Shown piece by piece: positions 34,926-47,589 of a stretch of DNA of 64,000 nt. This stretch comes from Strongylocentrotus droebachiensis (lineage: Eukaryota; Echinodermata; Echinoidea; Camarodonta; Strongylocentrotidae). Both the position numbers and the translations under genes were made by a program. Location of the stretch: assembly GCA_035222895.1 (NCBI GenBank), contig JAVYIG010006587.1, positions 5,001 to 69,000 on the forward strand, in the 5' to 3' direction. The stretch's first letter is position 1. Every line of letters begins with the position of its first letter. Below the pieces are notes generated by a model. That model was given only the letters and a program-made list of their open reading frames with translations. It ran no database searches and was not told where the DNA came from.

Positions 34926-36185
34926 GCCTACTATAATGCGCCAAATGCAGCATAGTATTGGTATAGAAATAAACCAAGTGTATCTCTGACGGCTATGTTA
35001 TGCAAATTAATGAATTTACACTTGTTCTTTAAAAAAAAAATACAGTATTAGTTGATTTGTAGCCATACTCTGATATATCTTATAAAGTATGTAAATATAT
35101 ATATATAACCTCATTTTGAAGATCATTGCCCTGGTATAAATTCCAAAGTTCTCCGAAAATGTCGAAAATGGTTTGCCTTTGTAAAACCACAATCCCTGCG
35201 ATGACCTTGAAAAAGAGAGGACAAATATTATCATCTCATGAAACTAGGCCTAATCCCTGCCTATGCATAGTCTGTTTAGCTTGGCCTTCAAAGGCTAATG
35301 CTGTGATAAACTCGTGAGTCAAATTACTCGAAATTCCAGCTACTATTTTCCCCAAAATACCGATTAAATGCGGCATTTGATGAGACCAATCGGGTTGTTT
35401 TGACTGTGGAATCGCTGATGGATGGTTTTTACGATCATGACCTTTCCCTGATGAATTCATTTGTGGTGTAATGATAGGCAATTTAGGAAAATTAGGAGGA
35501 TTGTTTATACTGTATATTGAACTTGACGTTAATCGGTGATTTGAAAGAAAATATGAACGATTTGGGTCATCGATAATGGTCATTGGTGTTCGTTAAGTGT
35601 ATATTTTATAAAATGAAATATAATAGTGCATGGCTAAATCTTGCGAAGGCATGTTATGTAGGATACAGGAAATCTAAAATTTGACTTGCAACTTTCATAT
35701 CTGTTAGGTTATTTTGAAGAATTAAGATTTGAATAATCAACATCTGCTTCTTTTAAACAGTATTCCCTGTAAGATTGTAACACCCCTATCTGGGTCCATC
35801 TGACGTTCTTTTTGGTTTTGTTATAAGAGAAGTAAAGACGAGCATAACATAATGGATACTATATGAAAATAGAAACCATGAAGAAAAAGTCGAAAGATTA
35901 TTGAGGGTATAAATGGATATAAAAGGGTAAAATACGAAACAGATGGACAGATTCAAGTACTCACATAAGCTACAATGAAAAGAAATATAGGAAAGCTCAG
36001 CCAACAATTCACAATAAATAAATCAGAAGTACTATTTATCCATTAGTACTTAGATCAAATATTTCATTAACCAAATAACCTGGAGTAAAAGTCAGATCGT
36101 AGATGACTTTTCAATGGTAAGATGACTTATCTATCAAGTTTAGGTCAAAGACGGACGATTCCTGAATCAAAAAGGGGGGAAATCA
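34926..36185. other. Non-coding stretch
   Basis: Includes a 115-codon minus-strand frame (35236-35583) with no recognised domain, no transmembrane segment and no splice or start context I would trust. I leave it uncalled. Confidence 0.4.
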
Positions 36186-36213
36186 ATCGATACCCCCCCC
36201 CCCCTTTCCGAAT

Positions 36214-36257
<44 letters not shown>

Positions 36258-36261
36258 AGGA

Positions 36262-36295
<34 letters not shown>
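36186..36295. repeat. C tract plus GA microsatellite
   Basis: A C run at about 36187-36198 is followed by GA repeats to 36293. Both adjacent strands give low-complexity frames that are not genes. Confidence 0.9.
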
Positions 36296-36296
<1 letters not shown>

Positions 36297-36770
36297 GCAG
36301 ACGGTCGGTCAGTTCTATCGTATCGTGATCGATCCGTCTGTATACTTGCCGTGCTTTTCGCCTTCTTTGGCGGGTAATTATCAAAGCGACAGGCCAACTT
36401 GGGATGTAAGAGTAACGGAAAACGTGAGCTTTTCATCAACACTGGCGACCCTAAGACTCGGCTCTCCATTTCAAATGTTTAGACAGAGTTCGGACTGGAC
36501 TGTGAATGTATTCTGCTAGCGTTAACTTCCAGAGATAATTATTAGGATTATTGCGGTCTTGTTACATCTTAGAAACAGGTGACCGGGTATAGTTTTAAGC
36601 TCGAAGTAGATACAAAAAAAATAGAAAAGAGATATGTAAGAGAGAGAAAGAGACGGGGCGGGGTGGAAGATATTACGTAATGACATCTTATTGTTAACCG
36701 ATGAATATGTTCATTCGAGAAGCTTTTATTTCTTTCCAGGTATAACCCTAATAATACCAGGGCCTCGTCT

Positions 36771-36912
36771 TACAAAGAGTTGATATCAATAGCAACTTAT
36801 ATGCGAGTTGCGATTGATAATGTACATAAGAGATAGAGGACTGCAAACTTGCGATTGATTAGAGGACTTACGGATGAATTGGATCAATCGCAACTCTTTA
36901 TAAAAACGGGAC
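36771..36912 (+). mobile_element. GGCCC-type MITE, TCTTACAAAGAGTT subfamily, copy 1
   Basis: Begins GGCCTCGTCTTACAAAGAGT and ends AACTCTTTATAAAAACGGGA. It shares CATAAGAGATAGAGGACTGC and the repeated word GCGATTGAT with the copy at 43107-43263. CAG precedes the left end and AGG follows the right, so the target duplication has decayed. Confidence 0.8.
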
Positions 36913-37242
36913 TAGGCCTATCTTACAAAGCAAGCTCTCATCTAATAAGCAATAAAAGTGATCTTAATTACTTGTCATTTTAGAACACCTACTATAAGGG
37001 AACAATGTTATTTTCCATAGGTTTGGCTATAAACGTAACAACTTTAAAACATGTCTAATCATAACCGGCAATGCGATAATCTCTCTTCTGAACACACTCG
37101 CTTAGACTCTCCACACCACTCGGAAACATGTCGTCTAACGATAGGTCACATCATCTCTTACCCCGACCTATTTCGATGTTGAGAAATGGGTCAATACTTC
37201 AACAAAAATAAGAGAGCAGTTGTAGGAATCAAGATCCCTTAA

Positions 37243-37619
37243 AGGCATTGTTTAACAATGTTAAATATGAGATGCATGGCCATACGTGTAATCGGTGTCT
37301 GTGATATGGTGTAATATTAAAGCCCTAAAAAAATTCCGCTTCAAAATGATCATGAAGTGCCTCAAAAAAGTAAAAATCTTTGAATAACCGGTTTTACCAT
37401 ACTCATTTTCCCAAAAAGGCCGAAGTGTTAAAAAACCGTTGGTGGAATGGTTTTTTTAAATTTCGAATTCTAATCATAGATATCTTGATAATCAGACGGC
37501 GTTCGGCTTGTAAACGACACGGGGTTCCTGACTGACCTAAAGGTTTATAACTATGATTGCAGCATGAGCTAAATCAAGGATTTTTTAAAAAGAATCTGAG
37601 GCAAATTTACCCATTCCCT
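37243..37619. mobile_element. Candidate TTAA-flanked element
   Basis: The left boundary is TTAA-AGGCATTGTTTAA and the right boundary TTTACCCATTCCCT-TTAA. The outer ends share AGG(C/G)A(A/T)TG. TTAA on both sides (37239-37242, 37620-37623) fits piggyBac- or Kolobok-type insertion. The interior has inverted words such as TAACTATGATTG versus CTAATCATAGATA. The ends are short, so the call is tentative. Confidence 0.45.
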
Positions 37620-37740
37620 TTAATACCTCAACACCTCCAGTTTGTTCCAAAGTGTTCTAGTTTACTTAGGTATGCCCGACCGTGACTCAGAGATAACAGG
37701 AGCACACAAGGGGTTTTAAACTTCTCTTAAATATCCCATG

Positions 37741-37762
37741 GGAGAGAAAGAGAGAGAGAGCA

Positions 37763-37830
<68 letters not shown>

Positions 37831-37850
37831 AGGAAGAGAGGGGGCAAGGG
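37741..37850. repeat. GA microsatellite
   Basis: GA runs grading into GGGAGGGAGG. Frames on both strands across it (to 38160 plus, from 38015 minus) start or end in arginine/glutamate or serine/leucine runs and are not supported as genes. Confidence 0.9.
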
Positions 37851-38430
37851 AGGGAGGGGTAGGTCCTCTACCAAGAGTGTACCAAATCCCTTTTCGATCT
37901 CACCCTTTCTCTCTCTTGGTACGACTTCTAAGAGAAATTCACCACTGCGACACTGCACGTTATACCCACACCCTCTTGTATTACAGTCGCTGACGACCAA
38001 TTTGCAGTGGTGCAAACTGGTAATGGAAGCTATTAACTATATACGCAAACTCTTTACTCATTTCCACAAGGCCGTTGAAGAGCTCCTCGTCCAAGTACGG
38101 GTATTTGATTCTAATCAATTTCTAGGAGATAATTATTTTAAATCTCCATACCGATATTAACCACACGTGATAAAACAATAAGGGTAAAATTCAATCGACT
38201 AAGGAGAAAGAAGGGCTGTAAAAATTGGGTTAGAGATTAAAGCCGCGATTTCCTGAACTAGATTTTCAGCTTTCAAAGACCCATTAGGGAGTTGAACGCA
38301 CTATAAGTTTCATAGACATTAATATCTAAAGGGACATAGGGGGTTTGATATTGTTTTGACTACCTCACGTTATTTAAGCTCATACGCTAATCGCATTATC
38401 TTTTAGCATAAGGATCATTATCATTACATT

Positions 38431-38538
38431 ATCATCATCATCACCACCACCACCATCATCATCACCACCATAATCACAATCATCATCATCATCACCACCA
38501 CCACCAACACCAACACCACTATGATCATCATCATCACT
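38431..38538. repeat. ATC/ACC trinucleotide repeat
   Basis: Alternating (ATC)n and (ACC)n blocks, with some CAACAC. Another CAA-rich patch lies near 38655-38690. Non-coding. Confidence 0.85.
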
Positions 38539-38889
38539 TAACCACCGGTATTGTAGTTATATTCACCTCCAAAAGGGTGATTTCAATATTATATACTTAT
38601 GGCTGGTTTCTAGATATTGAACTCTAAAGAAGAACAAGACCGAGAACAACAAGAACGAGAAAAACAACAGTAACAACAACAACAAAGAACATAAACATTT
38701 CCTTTTAAAGGCCCACTGCACTACTTGTAGCTACTTGCGCCCTCTATATAACAAACCATGCCTAATCGGTGACCACTGGTCCCCCATGATCCTTTTTTTC
38801 TTATGTTAACTGAGAGCTGAGTTGATGAGATAACCACCTGTCCAGTGACCTTGCAGGGCAGTCTAATCCCTCCTGTAAACTATGGCAGA

Positions 38890-39134
38890 TACACTCTTAT
38901 TTCCACGGAGTCAAATTTCACTCTGAATGGCGTCAGCTGGGATTCAACTCTATTCCTAGTTAAAGTGACACGGAAAAGGAGTCATCTTGACTCTGAATTG
39001 AGTCAATTCTCAGCTGATGCCACACAATCCGAGTCAAATTGATTCGGAATCCGTGTCACTTTAACTAGGAATAGAGTTGACTCCCAGCTGACGCCATTTA
39101 GAGTGAAATTTGACTCCGTGGAAATAAGAGTGTA
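38890..39134. mobile_element. Near-perfect 245-bp palindromic MITE
   Basis: The two arms, about 85 bases each (38890-38974 and 39050-39134), are inverted copies with very few differences. They start TACACTCTTATTTCCACGGA and end with its complement. The outermost TA on each side suggests TA-targeted (Tc1/mariner-type) insertion. The 75-base centre also contains inverted GAGTCAA/TTGACTC words. Such a long, well-matched hairpin would make double-stranded RNA if transcribed. The frame at 38845-39042 lies in it and is not a gene. Confidence 0.85.
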
Positions 39135-40937
39135 CGCTTTAAAACTTTTATCGAAAGATACACAAAATTCTTTTAAGGACTACCTATATGGTGATTGCGT
39201 AATTTTATTTATGTAACTAACACAAAAAACATTATATATAGAATGAAAAACACGGCACAATATGTCGACAAAGACTAAACTTTGTTTAACAATTCTTCAC
39301 CTGCAACTCTTGGGGCAGCTGCTACCAGTGTGAAAAGATGTATTTTGTCAGGTTGACATTGACCGAGCACCTGTGTTATTCACAGACTTGTTCGTTTGTC
39401 TAAAGATTTCATGAAAATGAAATTCACTTCACTTTTCCGCTCCCATATCTGCGTTGCTAATGTTAAACTTTAAATGTAACAATGAACCTTTGTATTTTGT
39501 ATTTCATGATTAATTGATCCTTTTAAATTAAACATCGAATAGTATGAACATAAATTATGGTGGAGCAGAAAATGAAATATAAATGACGTGAAATGTACAC
39601 ATGTCTAACATACATAAAAACAAAAACTTCCAAACGACTAGTTGTTGATTGCTGGTATCAAAAGATTACATAAGATGACATGAGACAATCAGATATAAAT
39701 TCAACGCTCATCAGAGAGGAAAAGTAATGCATAGAGCAGGCACCTTGCCAAATAAATAATATAAACAAAAAATGAACCTTTATACAAACGAGTAAACATG
39801 ACCCCCAAAATACTAGTAACTTATCTATGTAAATAATTACATACCTGTACTCATATTAAGTACGATTCAATCCCACGTAAGTTCTTATTTTGTTTTTGCC
39901 TGCTTTCTTTTTAAACTGTGAAATGAAGTACTTTCCATGACACCTCTATTGCTTATCACATGGAAGGAACTTTCGTCCCTTAGTAAGAAACCTGTTAGAT
40001 ATAAACGTGTATATGCTACCTCAAACCCAGTTCAGAAAGGTGAAGACATGGCGCCGATATATATTCAATCTGTTTCGAGGCAAAGGAAATTGTCTCATTT
40101 TAAAATACCCGTCTTGGAGGTCCTTTATTAATAAGTTTCTGAGGAAAAGCAACTTATCAGATAGAATATAATACAATCTAACGGCAATACCATCGACATA
40201 ATACAGCTAGCTAGCGCTTCTAGTTGATCCCTGTGTTTTTGCTAAGATGCTAAGGCGACCACAAAAACAAGATAAAGTATGATTCTTGATTTGTTTTATT
40301 TTTTACCGGGTTGGAAAAGGCTGCGAAATTGATGAGTGGATTTCGGTCTTAATCCGTGACTCGCCTGAGAGCGAAAGGTTGAATAATTTGGCCTTTTCCT
40401 CAATGGAATTTCCTCGTGTTGTTTTCGACATCCAAATAGAGAGATGAGACATCGTGGGCAATAAATGTGTATACGAAACCTTATGGAATTTATTGGTATA
40501 CTTTCTGCTAGATTTAAAACGCAATTAACATGACAACATAATCGGATTATTGAGAAAGATTAAGAGAGGAATCCGTTTAATACGGTCTTTGTATGAAATA
40601 AATTTATAATTCTAAATTAAATACTTCAATGATGAATTGGTGTAGCTTTTATGACAATTTTAAAGCATAGTAGTAATGTATGATAATAATTATTAAAAGA
40701 ACGAGAACAAGTATTCTATAAAAGTCTCTTATTATTTTGTAATTTGAAATTTCCCCAATCCATCTCTCCACTTCGAACCCTCTTCCAATTCTTTTCTCTA
40801 CCTCACTTCTGTGGGGCACTCGACATGACATGAGAATTATGTTATTAAACCTTCCATTAGATTTAAGATGTCTACCATATCAACTAAATCTACTAATATT
40901 CTCTGGTATGATGACATATCGAATATACTTAAGTTTT
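39135..40937. other. Non-coding stretch
   Basis: About 1.8 kb with no gene or element that I can support. Several 60-73 codon frames, none with recognisable features. Confidence 0.45.
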
Positions 40938-41130
40938 GATCAATTCAATTCAATTCAATTTTATTTCATTCAGTTAAAAAGACAACATTTCAAATAACAA
41001 CCAGCTATATAACATAAAATACACATTAAGAACATATTTGACATTTGGACAACAAATAAACTGAATAGGTTGCAACCTGAAAGGAAAAAAATAATCCTTA
41101 TATAAAGGTTGACCCTTTTTTATAATAAAA
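40938..41130 (-). repeat. Possible retroelement 3' end with (TTGAA)n tail
   Basis: On the plus strand (CAATT)n runs into TTTTATTTCATTCAG and then A-rich sequence. This layout, a short tandem tail next to a non-coding body, is common at 3' ends of non-LTR retroelements and SINEs. No reverse transcriptase remnant adjoins it. Confidence 0.35.
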
Positions 41131-41284
41131 GCAAATGAAATATATCCGTTACTAAACATTATACTATACACAAATCAAGACAACAAACATACATACAACA
41201 TGCACAATATCACCACTTGACGTCCACTAAATAATTTTCGATGAAAAGTAGTTAATTGGTATCTTTAATGAAATTATGGTAGTG

Positions 41285-41480
41285 GTGGTTATTTTACCTG
41301 ACTGTTAAGAAAGAATAAATGCTTGTTAGTAAGCAACCAGAGTACCAACGGCTTTAGGTCCTCTACGAGAGACCTGGTAATGAGGATCAATGCCTTAATA
41401 CCAAAGGGCACTAGCGCATCGCCTTGGTTTCGAACCCGGATCGCCAGATTACGAGACCACTGCTCTACCAACAAGCTTTC
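41285..41480 (-). mobile_element. tRNA-derived SINE, family D copy 1
   Basis: The minus strand has A-box-like TTGGTAGAGCAGTGG and B-box GGGTTCGAAACC (complement of GGTTTCGAACCC near 41427), then a body reading, on the plus strand, ATGAGGATCAATGCCTTAAT and TTTTACCTGACTGTTAAGAA. The whole length aligns with 44100-44285. Confidence 0.75.
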
Positions 41481-43009
41481 GCGCCTGTATATATATGTTT
41501 TCTTCCGTTACATTATTTTGCACTTTTCTTTTGCATGATCTCCAGTTGATTCTCATTAATCTTTTAACCATTATACTCGTGTTTTATTTTTCTTTCTTTG
41601 CCAGTGTTCATCATTCCTTAATTTTGTATCATTGCCATTGCGATTATAAGAATACGTGATGGAATTCGCATCATATTGGGATGAATCTCCACCTTAATGA
41701 CCACAGATGATATACGATGGCATCAATAAATCACATCATTCGAAACATCTTTAATACAAGCAATATGGATATTGAGTATTCTCGAATGTTGATAGTGCCA
41801 ATCCAACAAGCCATTTATTATATCAGTCACGTCGCATCTGAATTCATTTCCATACAAGGCAGATCATCAACAACCCCCTTGAGGCAAATAATTCATTTTA
41901 CGTTTCACATCGTCAGTCAACGTGTCATTATTGTTATTCATCATATTTCTACGGTTTTCGACGACGGTTGCATTTAATCTTCTTCGCGCGGATAACATAT
42001 GCCGGCCAAGGAATTTCTTCGACACAACCCCAAACGCCAGCGTTCCGCTAGAGGTGATTTATAGATCTTCTTCTTCGAAAATCAAGCCAAGTTCTTATTT
42101 CATTATCATGGCTAGTCTTAGTATGGCGGTTGATTGAGTTGACCGCGCAAATTCTACACGATCTTCTAAAATTGGCTCGGTTTAAATTCCTCATCGAATC
42201 GATAACGACTAGCTCCCTCGAGGTTATATCAATACAATATGCTACAAGAACGGACTTAGAAGTCTTCTTACCCTAATTCTCGTTCAACAAAGTCACAATG
42301 AACTTCAAAATTAAGGATATTGCACTATCGGTCAGAAATGCATATGAAATTGTACTTTCTGAAAACGTAACTTTACGATTTTATTTCTAATATTTCCATT
42401 TAGATTTCATTAAACATATATATCCATTTATGCATATATATTTAATTATTTCTTTCTTTCTTTCTTTGTTCATTTTCTCATTTACTTATTTATTTATTCA
42501 TTTATTTGTTTGTTTGTTTGTTTTATATCTATCAATATCATTATCATTACTATTTGGGGAAATATCATAATCTTTGAAATGGGTAAATGTTGAGGATTGC
42601 CCTATCAGGATTTGTTGTTCAGATCAAGCTTTATTTCAATTTCGTTCAAAATCAATATAATATGAATGATATGATTTGCATTTCAAATTACTGAAAGTGA
42701 AAAGAGTATTTCTTAGAACCTCCGGTTTTCCAACAAAATAATACCACACGCAGTTAAACGTCAGCTTAAATTATCCACCATGAAAATGATTCAAATTGAT
42801 TATTGAGTCTAATCAAAAATATTTTCATTAGATTCTACCATTTTGTCAGATTATCTTAACTTTTCTTTTTTAAATTGCGTCTGGAAAGGAAAGACTCCCT
42901 TCATCATAATCTAATATTGGCTTATAGAATATCGCATATATAAACATCACTGGCTGCAAAAGGTCATCGTACTGTATACCGCCCACTTGTAGAAGGAATT
43001 TGTTTATGA
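41481..43009. other. Non-coding stretch with TTTC/TTTA/TTTG repeats
   Basis: A tetranucleotide tract lies at about 42447-42524. No gene supported; the 86-codon frame at 41717-41977 is AT-biased with no domain. Confidence 0.45.
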
Positions 43010-43310
43010 TGGACCATACCCGGTCACATCGCCTACCCGACTCTGCACCGACCGAGTTTGTGCCATTGGGGGTAATGTAATTTGTTATCGGTCTCTCGTC
43101 GGTCTGGGCCCCGTCTTACAAAGAGTTGATATCAATCGTAACTTATTTGCGATTGATATCAATCGTAACTATGTACATAAGAGATAGGAGACTGCAAACT
43201 TGCGATTGATTGGAGGACTTACGATTGATTTGGATCGATCGTAACTCTTTGTAAGACGGGGCCCTGGTGTCGGTCGCGTTGGTGTGACTTGGATATCGGA
43301 GCGAAGCAAA
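43010..43310 (+). repeat. GTCGGTC-rich dispersed repeat, copy 1 (interrupted)
   Basis: GCCATTGGGGGTAATGTAAT and GTCGGTCT...GGTGTCGGTCGCGTTGG form a repeat seen again at 47590-47875 and 49600-49740. This copy is split by the MITE at 43107-43263. Comparing with 47834-47870 gives the uninterrupted order GGTCTGGTGTCGGTG. Confidence 0.65.
43107..43263 (+). mobile_element. GGCCC-type MITE, TCTTACAAAGAGTT subfamily, copy 2
   Basis: Perfect inverted ends of at least 20 bases (GGCCCCGTCTTACAAAGAGT and its complement) flanked by CTG at 43104-43106 and 43264-43266. Inside, the words ATCAATCGTAACT and GCGATTGAT repeat in both orientations. The empty site can be reconstructed from a related repeat at 47.8 kb and agrees with duplication of CTG. 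Confidence 0.9.
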
Positions 43311-43502
43311 CCCTGCAAACCCTCATTGAGACAGTCAGACAGATATGAAACCATGGACGTCCTTTCCAATTATGACTCAATGATTAGGGATTAACATGGG
43401 CAGGTCGTTTCAAAATTCATTGTTTGTATAGACGAGGAAGAAAATTACGATGGGCCGGGTATCGGGGGTTCATATTAGGTCAATTGGTATAAGCTAATTT
43501 CA

Positions 43503-43701
43503 AAGATTGGTGGAAAGGCAAGTCATGTTAACGCCATATCGCATGATTATGATATTATACGAGTACAAAGCTCGATTGTTCAGTATTATGCGTATCTCTT
43601 AGGACAAGATTGGTGGAAAGGCACGTCATGTTAACGCCATGATTATGATATTATACTACTACAAAGCTCGATTGTTCAGTATCATGCGTATTTCTCAGTA
43701 C
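43503..43701 (+). repeat. Tandem duplication of a ~100-base unit
   Basis: AAGATTGGTGGAAAGGCA starts at 43503 and 43606. The copies are nearly identical through CTCGATTGTTCAGTAT and GCGTAT, and the second lacks 7 bases in the run CATATCGCATGATT. The high similarity indicates a recent event. Confidence 0.85.
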
Positions 43702-43950
43702 AATGACTATGCTTGTCTATAGCTATCTGGCAATCAATATCGACTGGAAATTCATTTTTATGAAAGCGTGTGGGGAGATTACTTTTACATTGTCAGCTTC
43801 TTTATTTACCAAAATAAAATGAAATAATGAGTAGATTCAATTTTTTTTCCTCTAAAATGTTTCTGACGAGCAGCGCCACTCGGAGAATCATTGCAGGTAT
43901 AAAGAAATGCAAACTGTGTTATCTGCGTCGGTCTGGCACACTCGAAATGC

Positions 43951-43974
43951 AAAAAAAAAAAAAAAAAAAAAAAA
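43951..43974. repeat. Run of 24 A residues
   Basis: An uninterrupted A24. It may mark the 3' end of an old retroposed sequence on the plus strand, but nothing upstream is recognisable. Frames across it encode polylysine. Confidence 0.6.
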
Positions 43975-44099
43975 TCCTTCCGTTGCTCACGAGAGCTGCG
44001 TCATTTCGATTGCGTCATTGTCTGCGCTAATCGAGGCTGTGAAGGCAAGTAGTACATATGGCGATCATTTTACATACTCTTTGATGATTGATGATCGTT

Positions 44100-44285
44100 T
44101 TACCTGACTGCTAAGAAAGAATGTACATATATGATTGGGAGTAAACAATCAGGGGACCGAGGGCATTAAGTCCTCTCTGAGGGAGGTAATGAGGATTAAG
44201 CCTTACCTTAGCGCATTGAATTGGTTTTGAACCAGGGACCTCCCGATTTCAAGACCACTGCTCTGCCACTGAGCCATTGTGACTC
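44100..44285 (-). mobile_element. tRNA-derived SINE, family D copy 2
   Basis: On the minus strand, CAGTGGCAGAGCAGTGG (A box) and GGTTCAAAACC (a B box with one change) lead into a body sharing TACCTGACTG, ATTAAGTCCTCT and ATGAGGAT with 41285-41480. Confidence 0.75.
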
Positions 44286-46299
44286 CTATACAAACTATCA
44301 TATCATTAACCCCGTTAAGCAAACGCTTTCTGTTTATTTTGCATTTTCTTGTTGTACAATGTCTTTTCACATGGCGCTTAAAGACAATGCCATCTTCCGA
44401 CGCAATGTTACGTCAATGTTACGTCATCAGAACAATGCCTCGTGTGCACCGCGTATTAGATATGACAAGGTATGATGGAAAAGACATGGAGATGCAATGA
44501 ATAGGCTTTCTCTCTATCGTTTTCATTGCTTTTAAAGAGATGCTGTATCAAAGGAAGCGTATACAAAATATTATTGTCGTGATTATATTATCATGATGTA
44601 ACATCACTCTTTTGATTTTAACAATGTTTACGAGCAAATATACCAGTTACCATGAAACTGTATCAGTGTACTGCATTAACTAGCTTCATTAATAACATTT
44701 GATGGAATATAACTGAAAGACTTGAGTGACTTGATTTCAATTCTGTGGAACCTTAGGATGGCTAAACTAGCGACTATCATTGCATGCACACTATTTCCAA
44801 TCGTAACGATATCACTTGATAACTTCTTCTCCATTTGAATCGCAATTGAATTGAAGAGGAGACTAACTTTGATTGAAATAAATACCGATCCTTTTCAGCT
44901 GGATACTGTCTTCTACTCGCATTATAGACAATCCAATAATACTCTAAAGTGATACATTAATGCCATTATTCCAGCTCTCTTTAATCGCATCAAGGGATCT
45001 CATACTTCATTTCTTCAGTGATCATCCTAACTAAGTTAACTATAGTTTCCAAGGAGAGGAACGTAATCTCACTCGACGGCGTCTCCGGTGTTTTGTCTAA
45101 CGTCCTGGGGAGGGAATTACCCCCAAAATCATGGTAACTGGATTATCCAGCAGTAAAGGGGAAGGTTTAAATTAACATAAATCTCTCAGAAGCCGACAAA
45201 AAAAGAAAGAAAGAAAGACAACAAAAAACAGGAGGGGGGTAGGTTTCCGGTACCCATTATGAGCCCCCCCCCCCCCGGATCTGCCCCTGCTCATTGAATC
45301 CAATCCAAGATAGAACGAGAAGCATTTAAATCGAATAAGACTGGTGCCGAATCTATTTCGTCTCAACATTAAATTTATTTTCACCGGATCATTGCAATTT
45401 TATTCTCATTTGTGTCTATCATGATATGAGAAATGGTTCCTGTTTCAACCACAAAATATCATCGAATATCATCGACATAATAACCAAAATGAATTATTAT
45501 AATTCATCAGACCTGCATTCTTTTCCTCAGGGAATCTAAGATAATTGTTGAGAATGATACAATCATACTTGCTTTATCCATAAATTAGATATGTGCTTGG
45601 CATGGCATCGCATACGGATGATACTCAATTTAGCTAAAGATTCGTATTTTGGCAACAAGGCTCTCTTACTTTTAAAGTTCTTGTAAACATGTCTGTAGGT
45701 GAAACTTTTAGAAAAGGACGAATAGAAAATGAAATAGAAAGCGTGTTACGAAAAAAATCATCCGTCATTGTCGGCTGTCCTGAAAGTGCCACGGTTTAGA
45801 AGATTATGAAGACACTAAACCTTTAAAGAATGTAACAAGTAACTGCACTGTAAAATTCCAAACTAGTTTTAGCGTTTGCTTACTAACATGTTTTTTGCCC
45901 CAAAACCATGGTTAATTCAGTTTGATATGGGTAAGAGTTTGTCACTATTCTGTAATAACATTGATCGAGGTCTGTTCCATATTATATTTATAATGCATAT
46001 AATGCATGCCTTGAGCAATTTTGTTAGAATTGAACCTTTTCGTTTTTACCCGTGTAGTAATAATAATGATAATTATTCTTGGATATTTTGATGTAATGGG
46101 TGATTTTATTTGGAACACTGCCTACACAACAATTAATAGGGTACAACCGCCTTACAAACCTTTCTATATAGATTACATAATAATTGTTTTCATGCCCCTC
46201 CCCATTCCTCAATACCTCCCTCCTTTGTCAATTTCTGTTATTTTACTCTTTGTATATTATATATCGGTGTCGGCCCCTCTCCTCGACCCCCCTCTTTCT
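44286..46299. other. Non-coding stretch with two transposon-end fragments
   Basis: The fragment AACAATGCCTCGTGTGCAC (about 44431-44449) matches one end of the MITE at 29742-29958. A C tract followed by GGATCTGCCCCTG (45264-45290) matches a CAGGGGCGGATCC-type end. No gene supported. Confidence 0.45.
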
Positions 46300-46401
46300 G
46301 TCCCTCTGTCTGTCTCTCGCTTTTCCCTCTCTCTCTCTACTCCCCTCTCCCTCACCTATTATTTCTCTATGTTGGCTCTCCCTCTCTTTTCTCTCTATCT
46401 T

Positions 46402-46434
<33 letters not shown>

Positions 46435-46440
46435 GTCACC

Positions 46441-46491
<51 letters not shown>

Positions 46492-46510
46492 CCTCTCTCT
46501 CTCTCGGTTA
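46300..46510. repeat. CT microsatellite
   Basis: CT runs with scattered T and C insertions. It generates the 177-codon and 113-codon serine/leucine frames, which are not genes. Confidence 0.9.
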
Positions 46511-47589
46511 TGGTACGACCCTTGATCCTCCATACACCAACTGCAGGAGAATAACGCCATTCCATGTACTGTCCGGTAATCCATCCATCTATTACCCTAC
46601 ATTTCTTCCCTCTCGCTCCATCTCTCCTTTCACAAATCCTGTAAATGAAGATGATCATGCCTCCAAGACAAACTCCTTAAATCGTCCATAACAAGATTTT
46701 GCCAACATTCCCCCCAACGTGAATGAAATTATGGCTTGGCCGAAATGTAATAGAGCCTTCATAATCATGTCGCGGCCTTTGATATACAAGAGGTAAGCTA
46801 TCATCCATACTTCGCACCTTACACCACACTACACATAACCAGTAAGCAGAAGGGTGAAAGCAAAATGCATGTCAGGTTTATGAGTAAGGATCACGTTAAT
46901 TGTTCCATGGTCTTTTGGCTCCGCAAGCATGGCGTCTTGCTTGGGGACATGACGGAAATTGCTTTTGAAATATATACCGGCTGATAATGAGAGAAGCTTT
47001 TGAAACAAATCTTGAATTATAGCCTCGATCTAGGTCGAACCTTCATGTTTTTCAACCACGGAGCTACGCTTACATCTCGACTGAACCAAGGAGTCTAAAA
47101 TAACGAGTTTTGTGGGGCGGTAATAATGTGGCCGCATGTATACCGTGTATACGAGGGCTTTGGGCGATAGTGTTGGTCCTAATTGAATAAGGTATTATCC
47201 AGCAATAGGTCATGATGATGCATCAAACACCTTCAATATTATATTACACCCTGATATAAAGAGTAATTAACTTTCCCCATAATCTACTGCATCGTGGAAA
47301 CATTCTTCTTCAAAGTGAAGAGTCAGGAGCCAGGACATTGTATACCATCACACTATACCATGATCATCCTAAATACACCTGTCATGAAAATACTCGCTTA
47401 ACGCAGAAGAGTGAAAATCCGCTTGTCAGTGATCACAAGAGAATTGAATCCGTTCAAAATTCTAGTGGAATCCACTCCATACTAGTAGTGGTTCAATAAC
47501 TCCTTGAGAGTGGATTTCATTTTAGCGGAGATAGAGAGCGGAGTGATCCCTAATAATGCTTACCCCACCGAAAATGGATTTTAACTTCT
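46511..47589. other. Non-coding stretch
   Basis: No gene supported. A short inverted pair, GGAATCCACTC and GAGTGGATTTC (about 47468-47519), is the only structure noted. Confidence 0.4.

Noticed and set aside
35236..35583. 115-codon minus-strand open frame
   Set aside because: No hydrophobic, repeat or catalytic motif, weak start context, no splice sites; length is within what chance gives in 64 kb.
46021..46554. 177-codon plus-strand open frame
   Set aside because: Most of it is CT microsatellite (serine/leucine). The non-repetitive start shows no recognisable protein.
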